A stretch of 41,541 bases of DNA, taken from the NCBI GenBank assembly GCA_003165795.1, contig PMWW01000152.1:84144-125684 (forward strand), in the 5' to 3' direction. Below the pieces are notes generated by a model. The model made no database searches. It was not told the origin of the DNA and saw only the letters and a list, made by a program, of their open reading frames with translations. Source of the DNA: Acidobacteriaceae bacterium. GTDB taxonomy: Bacteria > Acidobacteriota > Terriglobia > Terriglobales > Acidobacteriaceae. Position numbers and translations under genes: made by a program. Shown here piece by piece: positions 17,991-26,192 of this stretch (its first letter is position 1; each line of letters begins with the position of its first letter).

Positions 17991-19667
17991 ATGACGAACT
18001 TGACGAACATGCGAATTGGTAAGCGGCTGGCAGTAGGCTTTGGAGTTTCTGCGGTGCTGATGCTGGTGATGGCAATCGTCGCCTGGTGGGGCATGGCGAC
18101 CATGGATCAGGCGGCAGACCGCCGTGGCGAAGAGCGCCGAAAATCCAGCCTGGCACAAGCCGTTTTGACCGACGTGGTATCGGTTCGAGGGATCATCCTG
18201 GGCATGGCCCAACAGACGACTCCAGAAGGCAAGGCGCAATACCAGAAAGAGCTGGACGAGGTTCGTGCCGTTTACGGTAAGAGATTGCAAGAATTACGTG
18301 CTGCTGCCGATACCGAGGCCGGCAAGCAGCAGCTGGCCGGCGTCGAGGCCCCGATCACAGACTGGCGCACGATCAATAACCAGGTGGTCGCCCTCACCAT
18401 GCAAGGCAAGAATGGCGAGGCGATGAAACTGGCGTTGGCCGCCGGACATGAGCACCAGAGTGCGGTTGAGGCGGCCTTTCGGGCATACGTTGACTTCCGC
18501 GCGGGCCTCATCGCCGAAACGGCTGCCGATCACGACCGAATTGTCACCCGGGTGCACTGGATACTCGGAATGCTTTCCTTGCTGGCCGTGGCCATCAACG
18601 TGTTTTTCGGGATCCTGATCACCCGCAGCATCAGCCGGCCGCTGGCCGAAGGGACTGCCTTCCTAGAGGTGGTGAGCCGCGGCGATGTCAGCAAAGACGT
18701 CCCCTCAGACACGCTGGCTCGACAAGACGAAGTTGGCGATCTGGGCCGCTCCATGCAGGCCATGAGCGAGAAGCTGCGCCACTTGTTGCGCGACATCTCC
18801 GGCGGGGTACAGACGGTGGCCTCCTCGGCCACGCAGCTCACGGCGGCCTCAACGCAGACGGCAAGCAGTGTGAAGTCGATGGCGGAGAAGTCGGCCACCG
18901 TAGCGGCCGCGGCCGAGGAGTCGTGCGCTACCACGGCGGGAGTCTCGTCGTCGATGGAGAAAGCCAGCGCCAACCTCACTTCGGTGGCCGGCGCCACCGA
19001 AGAGATGAGTTCGACGGTCGCCGAAATCGCTTCCAACTCGGAGAAGGCCCGCCTCATCAGCGAGAAGGCCATGGCCCAGGCGCAAACCATCTCTACCATG
19101 ATGGCGGAGCTGGGCCGGGCCGCCCAGGAAATCGGGAAGGTCACGGAAACCATCACCGACATTTCCGCGCAAACCAATCTATTGGCCTTGAACGCCACCA
19201 TCGAGGCGGCGCGCGCCGGCTCGGCGGGCAAAGGCTTTGCCGTGGTCGCCAACGAGATCAAGGAGCTGGCCAAGCAGACCTCGGAGGCGACCGAAGACAT
19301 CAAGGCCAAGATCACCGGGGTACAGAACTCCACCAACGACGCGGTGCGGACCATCGAAACCATCACCGGCGTGATCCAGGAGATCGGCAATACGGTCGCC
19401 AGCACCGCCGCCGCCATCGAGGAGCAGGCTACGGTGACCAAGAACGTGGCCGGCGAGATTGCCGAAGCTACGGCCGTGGTGCGCGACGTGAACGACCAGG
19501 TGGCCCAAACGGCGACCGTTTCCCGCTCCATTGCCAGCGATATCGCCAGCGTTAACGGCGCCACCGTGGGTATTCGCGAGGGTGGGCAGCAAGTGGAGAC
19601 CAGCGCCGTGGAGCTGTCTCATCTGTCGGAACAATTGCGCGTGCTGGTGGCCCAGTTCAGCGTGTAA
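17991..19667 (+). CDS. Methyl-accepting chemotaxis protein
   Basis: A 558-residue transmembrane receptor. TM1 is about residues 14-34. A periplasmic four-helix-bundle-type sensor (about 35-185) follows, with few predicted ligand residues. TM2 is about 190-212, a HAMP domain follows to about 265, and then the long cytoplasmic coiled coil. The tip contains [20 protein letters not shown], the CheA/CheW contact region. Pairs Glu309-Glu310, Glu337-Glu338 and Glu477-Glu478 lie in Ala/Thr/Ser-rich contexts that fit CheR/CheB methylation sites. There is no C-terminal NWETF-like tether. The ATG at 17991 has GAGGA 8 nt upstream; an upstream TTG overlapping the cheA stop is less likely. It is the only receptor in the cluster and probably the dedicated input. 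Confidence 0.93.
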   Translation: MTNLTNMRIGKRLAVGFGVSAVLMLVMAIVAWWGMATMDQAADRRGEERRKSSLAQAVLTDVVSVRGIILGMAQQTTPEGKAQYQKELDEVRAVYGKRLQELRAAADTEAGKQQLAGVEAPITDWRTINNQVVALTMQGKNGEAMKLALAAGHEHQSAVEAAFRAYVDFRAGLIAETAADHDRIVTRVHWILGMLSLLAVAINVFFGILITRSISRPLAEGTAFLEVVSRGDVSKDVPSDTLARQDEVGDLGRSMQAMSEKLRHLLRDISGGVQTVASSATQLTAASTQTASSVKSMAEKSATVAAAAEESCATTAGVSSSMEKASANLTSVAGATEEMSSTVAEIASNSEKARLISEKAMAQAQTISTMMAELGRAAQEIGKVTETITDISAQTNLLALNATIEAARAGSAGKGFAVVANEIKELAKQTSEATEDIKAKITGVQNSTNDAVRTIETITGVIQEIGNTVASTAAAIEEQATVTKNVAGEIAEATAVVRDVNDQVAQTATVSRSIASDIASVNGATVGIREGGQQVETSAVELSHLSEQLRVLVAQFSV

Positions 19668-19725
19668 GCCCGCACGATCAGCCCCTGCACCGACGACCGG
19701 CGTTGGGAGAATTACAGGACGGCCT

Positions 19726-20208
19726 ATGATGTCGAACGAAGCACGTAGTGAAGACGCTCTGCTGGTTTCGGTCTTTCGCCTGGGCGATGCGATGTTCGGA
19801 ATTCCGGCGGCGCAGATCCAGGAAGTGGTGCAGATGGGGAGTGTGACTCCGGTCCATCATGCTCCCCCCTGCATTGTAGGAATTCGCAACCTGCGCGGCC
19901 GCATCGTCACCGTTATTGACCTAGGGTTGCGGCTGGAGTTAGGCGAAGCCAAACGTGGAGCGGAAAGCCGGATCATGATTGTGGATTCGGAAGGGGAGCT
20001 GGTGGGACTGCTGGTGGACCGGGTGGACGACACCATTTTCCTGCAGCCCGAAGACATGTCTCCGCCGCCGCCCAATCTGGGGGCGCTGCAGGAAGGGGTC
20101 ATGCGCGGGGTATATCGCTGTCCCGATGGACTGGTGACCCTGTTGGACCATAACACCATTCTCAAACCCAGCGAGAAGACCGCCGGTGCTTTAGCCGGGA
20201 GCCGATGA
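19726..20208 (+). CDS. cheW: Chemotaxis coupling protein CheW
   Basis: A 160-residue single CheW domain that joins receptor and kinase in the array. Typical segments are VSVFRLGDAMFGIPAAQIQ, CIVGIRNLRGRIVTVIDLG and VGLLVDRVDDTIFL. AGGA at 19716-19719 lies before the ATG at 19726; the next in-frame ATG at 19729 is equally possible. It sits 58 bp after the MCP and 3 bp before cheB. The kinase itself already has two CheW-like segments, so this protein supplies the separate coupling unit of the array. Confidence 0.93.
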   Translation: MMSNEARSEDALLVSVFRLGDAMFGIPAAQIQEVVQMGSVTPVHHAPPCIVGIRNLRGRIVTVIDLGLRLELGEAKRGAESRIMIVDSEGELVGLLVDRVDDTIFLQPEDMSPPPPNLGALQEGVMRGVYRCPDGLVTLLDHNTILKPSEKTAGALAGSR

Positions 20209-20211
20209 GCC

Positions 20212-21342
20212 ATGGCGGTCAAGGTCCTGGTAGTGGACGATTCCGTTCTGTACCGGCGAGTACTGTCGGAAGCGCTCAACTCGTTTCCCGACGTGGAAGT
20301 CGTAGGCAGCGCCGTCAACGGAGCTTACGCCGTGGCCAAGGTCAGAGACTTGCATCCCGACCTGGTGACCCTCGACATCGAGATGCCGGGGATGAACGGC
20401 ATCGAAGTCATGGAGGCCCTGCGCGGCGCCGGGCTGGACGTGAAGGTGCTGGTGATCAGCAGCGTGACCGTAAGCGGTGGACGGCTCACCCTGCAAGCGC
20501 TGGAGAATGGCGCATTCGACTTTATCACCAAGCCGGCGGGCTCCAGCCTGAAGGAAAATCTTCGTTCCATCCGCGAGGAGTTGGCGCCGCGGCTTCGCGC
20601 CCTGGCCCATCGTATCGAAATAAAGAAGATCCTTCGTCCGGGAGCTGTCACCGAGCCTCGTCCGGCCGCTCCCCTCGCGCGCGGATGGTCGCGGCTTGGG
20701 CCTCAGGCGGCGGGAAACGGCTGTAAACCGGCGGCGCCAGGTATGTTGATTGGCCGGCGGCCGGAGATGGTGGTAATCGGAGTTTCCACCGGCGGTCCCA
20801 AAGCTCTGGCCACCCTATTCGCTACCCTACCTGGCAATCTGGGAGTGCCGATCGTGATCGTGCAGCACATGCCTCCGCTGTTTACCCAGTTGCTGGCAAC
20901 CAACTTGTCGGCCAAGAGTGCGGTTGCGGTGCGTGAAGCTGGCCATGACGAAGCGATTGTCGCCAACACGGCCTACCTGGCTCCGGGGGGAAAGCAGATG
21001 CGACTGGTCCCTGGTTCTGGCGGCGCGCGGCTGCTACAACTCTCCGACGATCCCCCGGAAAACGCCTGCCGGCCTTCGGTGGACTATCTTTTTCGTTCCG
21101 TGGCAAACCACTTTCCCGGCAAAGCGCTGGCGGTGATCCTAACCGGAATGGGCGACGACGGAGCTCGCGGGTTACGTCTGCTGAAGGGCGGCGGTAGTAC
21201 GGTGATCGCGCAGGACGAAGCCAGTTGCGTGGTGTACGGAATGCCCAAGGCGGCCGTCGATGCCGGCATCGTCAATGCCGTTCTTCCGCTCGAAGCTATT
21301 GCCGATCGGATTACCGCTCTGGTGCGCGGGTCGCAACCATGA
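20212..21342 (+). CDS. cheB: Chemotaxis protein-glutamate methylesterase CheB
   Basis: A 376-residue two-domain adaptation enzyme that removes methyl groups from receptor glutamates. The receiver (about 1-125) has Asp55 in LVTLDIEMPGM and Lys in FITKPAG. A basic/proline-rich linker follows. The C-terminal esterase carries the catalytic triad Ser192 (GVSTGGP), His219 (VQHMPP) and Asp316 (LTGMGDDGARG). It starts 3 bp after cheW and ends with an ATGA overlap with cheR, a classic coupled pair. All catalytic residues are present. Confidence 0.95.
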   Translation: MAVKVLVVDDSVLYRRVLSEALNSFPDVEVVGSAVNGAYAVAKVRDLHPDLVTLDIEMPGMNGIEVMEALRGAGLDVKVLVISSVTVSGGRLTLQALENGAFDFITKPAGSSLKENLRSIREELAPRLRALAHRIEIKKILRPGAVTEPRPAAPLARGWSRLGPQAAGNGCKPAAPGMLIGRRPEMVVIGVSTGGPKALATLFATLPGNLGVPIVIVQHMPPLFTQLLATNLSAKSAVAVREAGHDEAIVANTAYLAPGGKQMRLVPGSGGARLLQLSDDPPENACRPSVDYLFRSVANHFPGKALAVILTGMGDDGARGLRLLKGGGSTVIAQDEASCVVYGMPKAAVDAGIVNAVLPLEAIADRITALVRGSQP

Positions 21343-22178
21343 GCGTGGCCATCAGCAGTGCGGAAGTTGCAGTTTGGTCGCGCTACATTCAAGACACCTG
21401 CGGTATCGTGCTGGACCAGTCCAAAGCCTACTTATTGGAAACCAGGCTGGATGGGATTCTGCGGGAAACCGGAGCCACCAGCTTCTCCGGCTTGTACTAC
21501 AAGGTGAAGGCCGACGCGTCCAACACCCTGCGGGGAAAGGTGGTCGATGCCATCACCACCAACGAGACTTCCTTCTTCCGCGATACCTCGCCGTTTGAGT
21601 TGCTGCGCCACAAACTTCTGCCTGAGCTGATCGATCGTCGCGGCAAGCTGGGAGCTCGCCCTATTCCGATTCGCATCTGGAGCGCTGCCTGCTCGACCGG
21701 GCAAGAGGTTTACACCATAGGAATCGTGCTCAAGGAGTTGCTGGGCAGCTTCAGCGGCTATGACATTCGCATTCTGGGCACCGACATTTCGAACCGGGCC
21801 ATCGCCGTCGCCAGCCACGGGTACTATACCGAGCTGGAGATGGGACGAGGTTTGGCGCTGAGTGTCACCGGCAAACACTTTGTGGCCGAGGGCGGCCGCT
21901 GGAAAATCCAGGACGAAATCCGCAGCCTGGCCACGTTTCGCAAGATGAACCTGCTGGAGACGTTTTCCTTTCCCGCGCCGTTCGACATCATCCTGTGCCG
22001 CAACGTTGCCATCTATTTTTCCGAGCCGGACCGGGCCCGCATGTTCGGTAACTTTAGCCGCTGCCTCGCCCGCGACGGAAGTTTGATCATCGGCAGCACG
22101 GAGTCGCTTACTGGGCTGTGTCCCGCGCTGGTACCGCGAAGGTATCTGCGAGGGGTGTTCTACGAGCTGCAATCCTAG
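21339..22178 (+). CDS. cheR: Chemotaxis protein methyltransferase CheR
   Basis: A 279-residue S-adenosylmethionine-dependent methyltransferase that methylates MCP glutamates. The N-terminal helical domain includes ITTNETSFFRD. The SAM-binding region includes IWSAACSTGQEVYTIGIVL and ILGTDIS, followed by DIILCRNVAIYF (the usual form is CRNVLIYF). The C-terminus lacks TPR repeats. The start ATG (21339) overlaps the cheB stop by 4 bp. It is the last gene of the chemosensory run; a 339-bp gap follows before the next kinase gene. Confidence 0.95.
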   Translation: MSVAISSAEVAVWSRYIQDTCGIVLDQSKAYLLETRLDGILRETGATSFSGLYYKVKADASNTLRGKVVDAITTNETSFFRDTSPFELLRHKLLPELIDRRGKLGARPIPIRIWSAACSTGQEVYTIGIVLKELLGSFSGYDIRILGTDISNRAIAVASHGYYTELEMGRGLALSVTGKHFVAEGGRWKIQDEIRSLATFRKMNLLETFSFPAPFDIILCRNVAIYFSEPDRARMFGNFSRCLARDGSLIIGSTESLTGLCPALVPRRYLRGVFYELQS

Positions 22179-22517
22179 AAAGGGTGTCACACCCAAATGT
22201 CTCCGGCGCCCTTCTCGCCGAGATGGCCCGGGCGATACCGGTTGTGTCCGTAGAACCGGTTTGGGGTTGGCCTGCGGTTGCGCCACCCTCGCCACGGATG
22301 CCACTTCGCAAACCCGGTCTGGGGGACCAAGACGATGATCTTGCCCGCTCAGAACGCAGTACACACCGCCAAGACGTAGGCGCGCGGCGACTAAGCGTCG
22401 GCCCCGGTTCTGCCGATGAAGACTAACGAAGGCGGTGCCGTCGGGCTAACTGGAGCCATCAGGATTGACCCGCTAGCCGATCGAGTTTCGCCCCCGAGAA
22501 CGTAGCGCCGTTAGCCA
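22179..22517 (+). other. 339-bp gap with possible structured leader
   Basis: Between cheR and the CHASE kinase there is no convincing gene. GGGTGTCACACCC (22182-22194) is an inverted repeat just after cheR, but its loop would be one base. ACCGGTT occurs twice (22237-22243, 22255-22261). CACCGCC (22364-22370) can pair with GGCGGTG (22431-22437), enclosing about 60 nt that could fold into smaller hairpins. I do not recognise a known riboswitch; the consensus pieces of the cyclic di-GMP-I class are not seen. Confidence 0.35.
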
Positions 22518-25500
22518 ATGAGCGTTGTTACGAAACCTCCGTGCCGGTTCTTGCCCTTCTCGGCAATGCTCGCCATCGCCGCGGTCGTGTCCCTGAGCCT
22601 GGCCGTCTTTTTCACTCTGTGGCGACTGGAAAATCAGAGCGCGAAGGCTTCCTTCGAAATCGTTGCCCAGGAACGGTTCGACGCCCTGCAGACGAACGTC
22701 ACTTTGACGCTGAACAGCCTGGTGTCTCTGGGAGCATTTTTTGACGGTTCGGTTGAGGTCGAGCGCGACGAGTTTGCCCGGTTTACTAAAGACCTGCTGG
22801 CGCGGGACAACGCCATCCAGGCGCTGGAATGGGTTCCGCGGACACCGAAGCGTCTCCGCACAGATCGCGAGAATTCCGCCCACGGCGACGGCTTCACTTC
22901 TTTCTCCTTCACCGAACGGCTGCCGCAAGGCCAGCTGGCCCGCGCCGGCGACCGCGAAGAATATTTTCCTGTCTTCTTCGTAGCGCCGCTGAAGGGCAAC
23001 GAAAAGGCGCTCGGCTTCGATCTGGCATCCGACCCGGTTCGTAACGCCTCACTGCGGGGTGCGGCGGCCACCGGCGACCTGGTCGCAACCAGCCGGGTGA
23101 GGCTGGTCCAGGAGATCGGGGACCAATACGGGTTTCTTGTCTTCCGCCCGGTTTACCGGGGCGGTGAGCTGCCGGCCAGCGAGCCGGGCCGCCGCGAACG
23201 ATTGATGGGTTTCGCACTCGCCGTCTTCCGGGTCGGGGACATCGTGGAGAAGGAGAGGGCGATTGCGAGCGGCGCATCCGGACTACACGTCGTCATTTTC
23301 GATGCCAAGGCGAAACCGGGAGAGAGACTGCTTTATCCGAAGGGCGCCCGGTTCGATGGAGTCGAAGACCTTCCCCAGGGTTTTAGGACGATTCGGGAGA
23401 TCTCGGTTGCCGGTCGTAGATGGGTAATGGCGGCCTACCCCAGCCCGCAGGCCTTCCGGCCGGTGCACTGGAGTAGTTGGTCGGCACTGGGAGCAGGAAT
23501 ATTGCTGGCCACCGGGCTGGCCGGGTACATTCGCTTGAATCGCAGCCGGCGGCGGGCAATCGAAAAGGCCCGTGAGCGTCTGGAAGATCTGGTGCGGTTG
23601 CGAACCGCCGCTTTGGAGGCGAACGAACACCAACTCCGTTTGTTGCTGGAATCGACCGCGGAAGCAATTTACGGCATCGATTTGGCAGGCCGGTGTACCT
23701 TCTGCAACCCGGCCTGTCTTCGACTGTTGGGGTATGAACGTGCCGCGGACCTGCTGGGCAGGAACATGCATGTGTTGATTCATCATTCCCACCCCGACGG
23801 GACAGCCTACCCGGAAAGCGAGTGCCAGATCTTTCGGGCGTTCCGCAAGGGTGAAGGAACTCATGTCGCCGACGAGGCGTTCTGGAAGGCCGATGGGACG
23901 TGTTTTCCAACCGAGTATTGGTCCTATCCGCAGCGTAACGGCGACCAGGTTGTGGGTGCGGTCATCACGTTCTTCGACATTACCGAGCCCAAGCGGGTGG
24001 AAGAGAAGCTTCGCCTGGCGCAATCCTCGGTGGAACAGGCTTCCGACGCTGTGTTTTGGCTGGACTCGCAAGGCCGCATCGTTCTAGTCAACGCCGCCGC
24101 CTGCCGGTCTTTGGGCCATTCTCGCGAGGAACTGCTGTCCAGGTCGATCAGCGATATCGTTCCGGATTTCCCACCGGAAGCCTGGGCGGCGGCGTGGGCG
24201 GAGGTCAAAGCTCGCGGCTGGATGACTTATGAAACCTGTCACCAAACCAAGCTGGGACAGATCTTCCCGGTGGAGGTCAGTAGCGCCTACGTGGAGTTCG
24301 GGGGAAAGGAATACAGCTTTACCTTCGCGCGCGACATTACCGAGCGCAAGCGAATCGAAAAGGAGCTGCACGAGAGCCAGGATTACGTTACCGCATTGCT
24401 GGCCGCCATACCGGCCGGCGTAGTGGTGATCGATTCGGCAAGCCATCGGGTCACGGATGTGAACTCCTCCGCGCTGACCCTGATGGGGCGAGAGCGGGAG
24501 CAGGTCATCGGCAGCGTTTGTCACGACGTTCTTTGCCCCGCCGAGCAGGGGAAATGTCCCATCACCGACCTGCGGCAAGAAATCGACCATTCCGAGCGCG
24601 CTCTCATACGAGCGGACGGGAGTCGGTTGCCGATTCTCAAGAGTGTGAGGCGGCTGGTCCGGCAGGGCAGGACGTATCTGGTCGAGGCCTTCGAGGACCT
24701 CAGCGATCAAAAGCGCACCGAGACCGACCTACAGAAAGCCAAGGAAGCGGCGGAAGCGGCCGGCCGGGCGAAGAGTGCGTTTCTGGCCAACATGTCGCAT
24801 GAGATCCGCACGCCCATGAATGCCATCCTGGGCTATTCCCAACTCATGTTGCGCGATCCGTTGCTGGGGGGAGCGGCCAAGAAGAACCTGAACATCATTA
24901 ACCGGAGCGGGGAACACTTGCTGGGCCTGATCAACGACATTCTGGTCATGTCCAAAATTGAGGCAGGTCGCATGGAGCTGAACCCGGTGACGTTTGACCT
25001 TTCCGGCTTCGTCATGGAGCTGGCGACCATGTTCCAGCTGCGAGCCGAGGCCAAAGGACTGCAGCTTGAAGTATGCCAGGACGGGGAGCAAGGAGGTCGC
25101 ATCGTGGCCGATCAAGGCAAGCTCCGTCAGGTGCTGATCAATCTTCTGGGAAACGCGGTCAAGTTCACGCAAACCGGTGGGATCAAGCTTCGGGTATGCG
25201 TGCGCCCGGAGTCCCATGACCGGTCCGCTCTGGCCATCGAAGTGGAAGACACCGGCATCGGCATTGCGATGAGCGAACAGTCCCTGCTCTTCCGGCCCTT
25301 CGTGCAAACTCAAAGTGGGGTGGCGTCGCAGTCGGGAACCGGCTTGGGGCTTGCGATCTGCCGGGAATTCGTGCGCATGATGGGTGGGGCAATTACGGTT
25401 TCGAGCGAGGTGGGCCAGGGCTCCATCTTTCGTTTTGAAATTCCGGTGCAGGCCGATGCCGGCAACCAGCTGGCGGCGCAGCCGATGACCGGCCGCGTGA

Positions 25501-26192
25501 TCGGACTCAAGCCAGGACAGCCGGCGGCCCAAGTGCTCATCGTCGATGACAAGCCGCATGCGCGGGGCTGGCTTACCGAGTTACTGAGGTCGCTGGGTTT
25601 CGAGGTCTACGAGGCGGATCGAGGAGAGACTGCCATCCAGCTCTGGCGGAAGTGGAAACCGCAACTGATCCTGATGGACATCCGCATGCCCGGCATGAAT
25701 GGGCTGGAGGCCGCCCGCATCATCAAGGCAGAAGCTAAAGAAAAGCCGCCGGTGATCGTCGCCCTGACCGCGAGCGCCCTGGATGAGGAGCGCCATACGG
25801 TCATGGACGGCAGCGGCATCGATGATTTTCTCTCCAAGCCGTGCCTGGAAGGCGATCTTCTGGAAAAGATTCGGACCCACCTGAATCTGGAATATCGATA
25901 CGCCGACCAGCAGCCCGCACCGGGAATGGACGGCGGCGTCTCTCGGGCGCCGGTGTTGGGTCCCGAACTGCTGGCGCAACTGCCCGCAGATTGGATGGTT
26001 CAAATGGGTGACGCCGTGATGAACGGCGATAAAGACCGTCTGGACCAGCTCATCGCCAGAGTCGAGGGGCTTGACGCCCGGGCCGCGCGGGTGCTGCAAG
26101 AGGTGGCGGACAGGTATGAGTATGACGTTCTGACCCGATGGTTCGAAGCGGCCGCGGAAAACACAAATGGAAAGCTAGGGGAACGAACATGA
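22518..26192 (+). CDS. CHASE-domain hybrid histidine kinase with three PAS domains and REC
   Basis: A 1,224-residue membrane-bound hybrid kinase. TM1 is about residues 13-35. A periplasmic CHASE-type sensor (about 60-300) includes ALEWVPRTPKRLR and GFLVFRPVYRGG. TM2 is about 318-338, then a coiled segment. Three PAS domains follow (about 365-490, 490-620, 620-740). HisKA carries His761 ([10 protein letters not shown]), the ATPase has EDTGIGIAM and GTGLGLAI, and the receiver has Asp1054 (LILMDIRMPG). A small helical tail with LPADWMVQMGDAVMNGD, seen in other hybrid kinases, ends it. The third PAS has C668-x4-C673-x6-C680. No clear ribosome binding site precedes the ATG. It overlaps the next gene by 4 bp. 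Confidence 0.9.
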   Translation: MSVVTKPPCRFLPFSAMLAIAAVVSLSLAVFFTLWRLENQSAKASFEIVAQERFDALQTNVTLTLNSLVSLGAFFDGSVEVERDEFARFTKDLLARDNAIQALEWVPRTPKRLRTDRENSAHGDGFTSFSFTERLPQGQLARAGDREEYFPVFFVAPLKGNEKALGFDLASDPVRNASLRGAAATGDLVATSRVRLVQEIGDQYGFLVFRPVYRGGELPASEPGRRERLMGFALAVFRVGDIVEKERAIASGASGLHVVIFDAKAKPGERLLYPKGARFDGVEDLPQGFRTIREISVAGRRWVMAAYPSPQAFRPVHWSSWSALGAGILLATGLAGYIRLNRSRRRAIEKARERLEDLVRLRTAALEANEHQLRLLLESTAEAIYGIDLAGRCTFCNPACLRLLGYERAADLLGRNMHVLIHHSHPDGTAYPESECQIFRAFRKGEGTHVADEAFWKADGTCFPTEYWSYPQRNGDQVVGAVITFFDITEPKRVEEKLRLAQSSVEQASDAVFWLDSQGRIVLVNAAACRSLGHSREELLSRSISDIVPDFPPEAWAAAWAEVKARGWMTYETCHQTKLGQIFPVEVSSAYVEFGGKEYSFTFARDITERKRIEKELHESQDYVTALLAAIPAGVVVIDSASHRVTDVNSSALTLMGREREQVIGSVCHDVLCPAEQGKCPITDLRQEIDHSERALIRADGSRLPILKSVRRLVRQGRTYLVEAFEDLSDQKRTETDLQKAKEAAEAAGRAKSAFLANMSHEIRTPMNAILGYSQLMLRDPLLGGAAKKNLNIINRSGEHLLGLINDILVMSKIEAGRMELNPVTFDLSGFVMELATMFQLRAEAKGLQLEVCQDGEQGGRIVADQGKLRQVLINLLGNAVKFTQTGGIKLRVCVRPESHDRSALAIEVEDTGIGIAMSEQSLLFRPFVQTQSGVASQSGTGLGLAICREFVRMMGGAITVSSEVGQGSIFRFEIPVQADAGNQLAAQPMTGRVIGLKPGQPAAQVLIVDDKPHARGWLTELLRSLGFEVYEADRGETAIQLWRKWKPQLILMDIRMPGMNGLEAARIIKAEAKEKPPVIVALTASALDEERHTVMDGSGIDDFLSKPCLEGDLLEKIRTHLNLEYRYADQQPAPGMDGGVSRAPVLGPELLAQLPADWMVQMGDAVMNGDKDRLDQLIARVEGLDARAARVLQEVADRYEYDVLTRWFEAAAENTNGKLGERT

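Noticed and set aside
18530-19564. A 344-residue open frame on the minus strand
   Set aside because: Antisense to the MCP cytoplasmic coiled coil; its Ala/Ser/Val-rich repeats mirror that sequence.
22182-22194. GGGTGTCACACCC as a terminator after cheR
   Set aside because: The arms are perfect, but the loop would be one base and there is no T-run after it.
22118-22426. A 102-residue plus-strand frame starting inside cheR
   Set aside because: It starts within cheR in another frame and has a low-complexity translation rich in Arg, Pro and Ala.
22300-22517. A cyclic di-GMP riboswitch before the CHASE kinase
   Set aside because: The conserved pieces of the class I consensus are missing; only a generic 7-bp long-range pairing is present.
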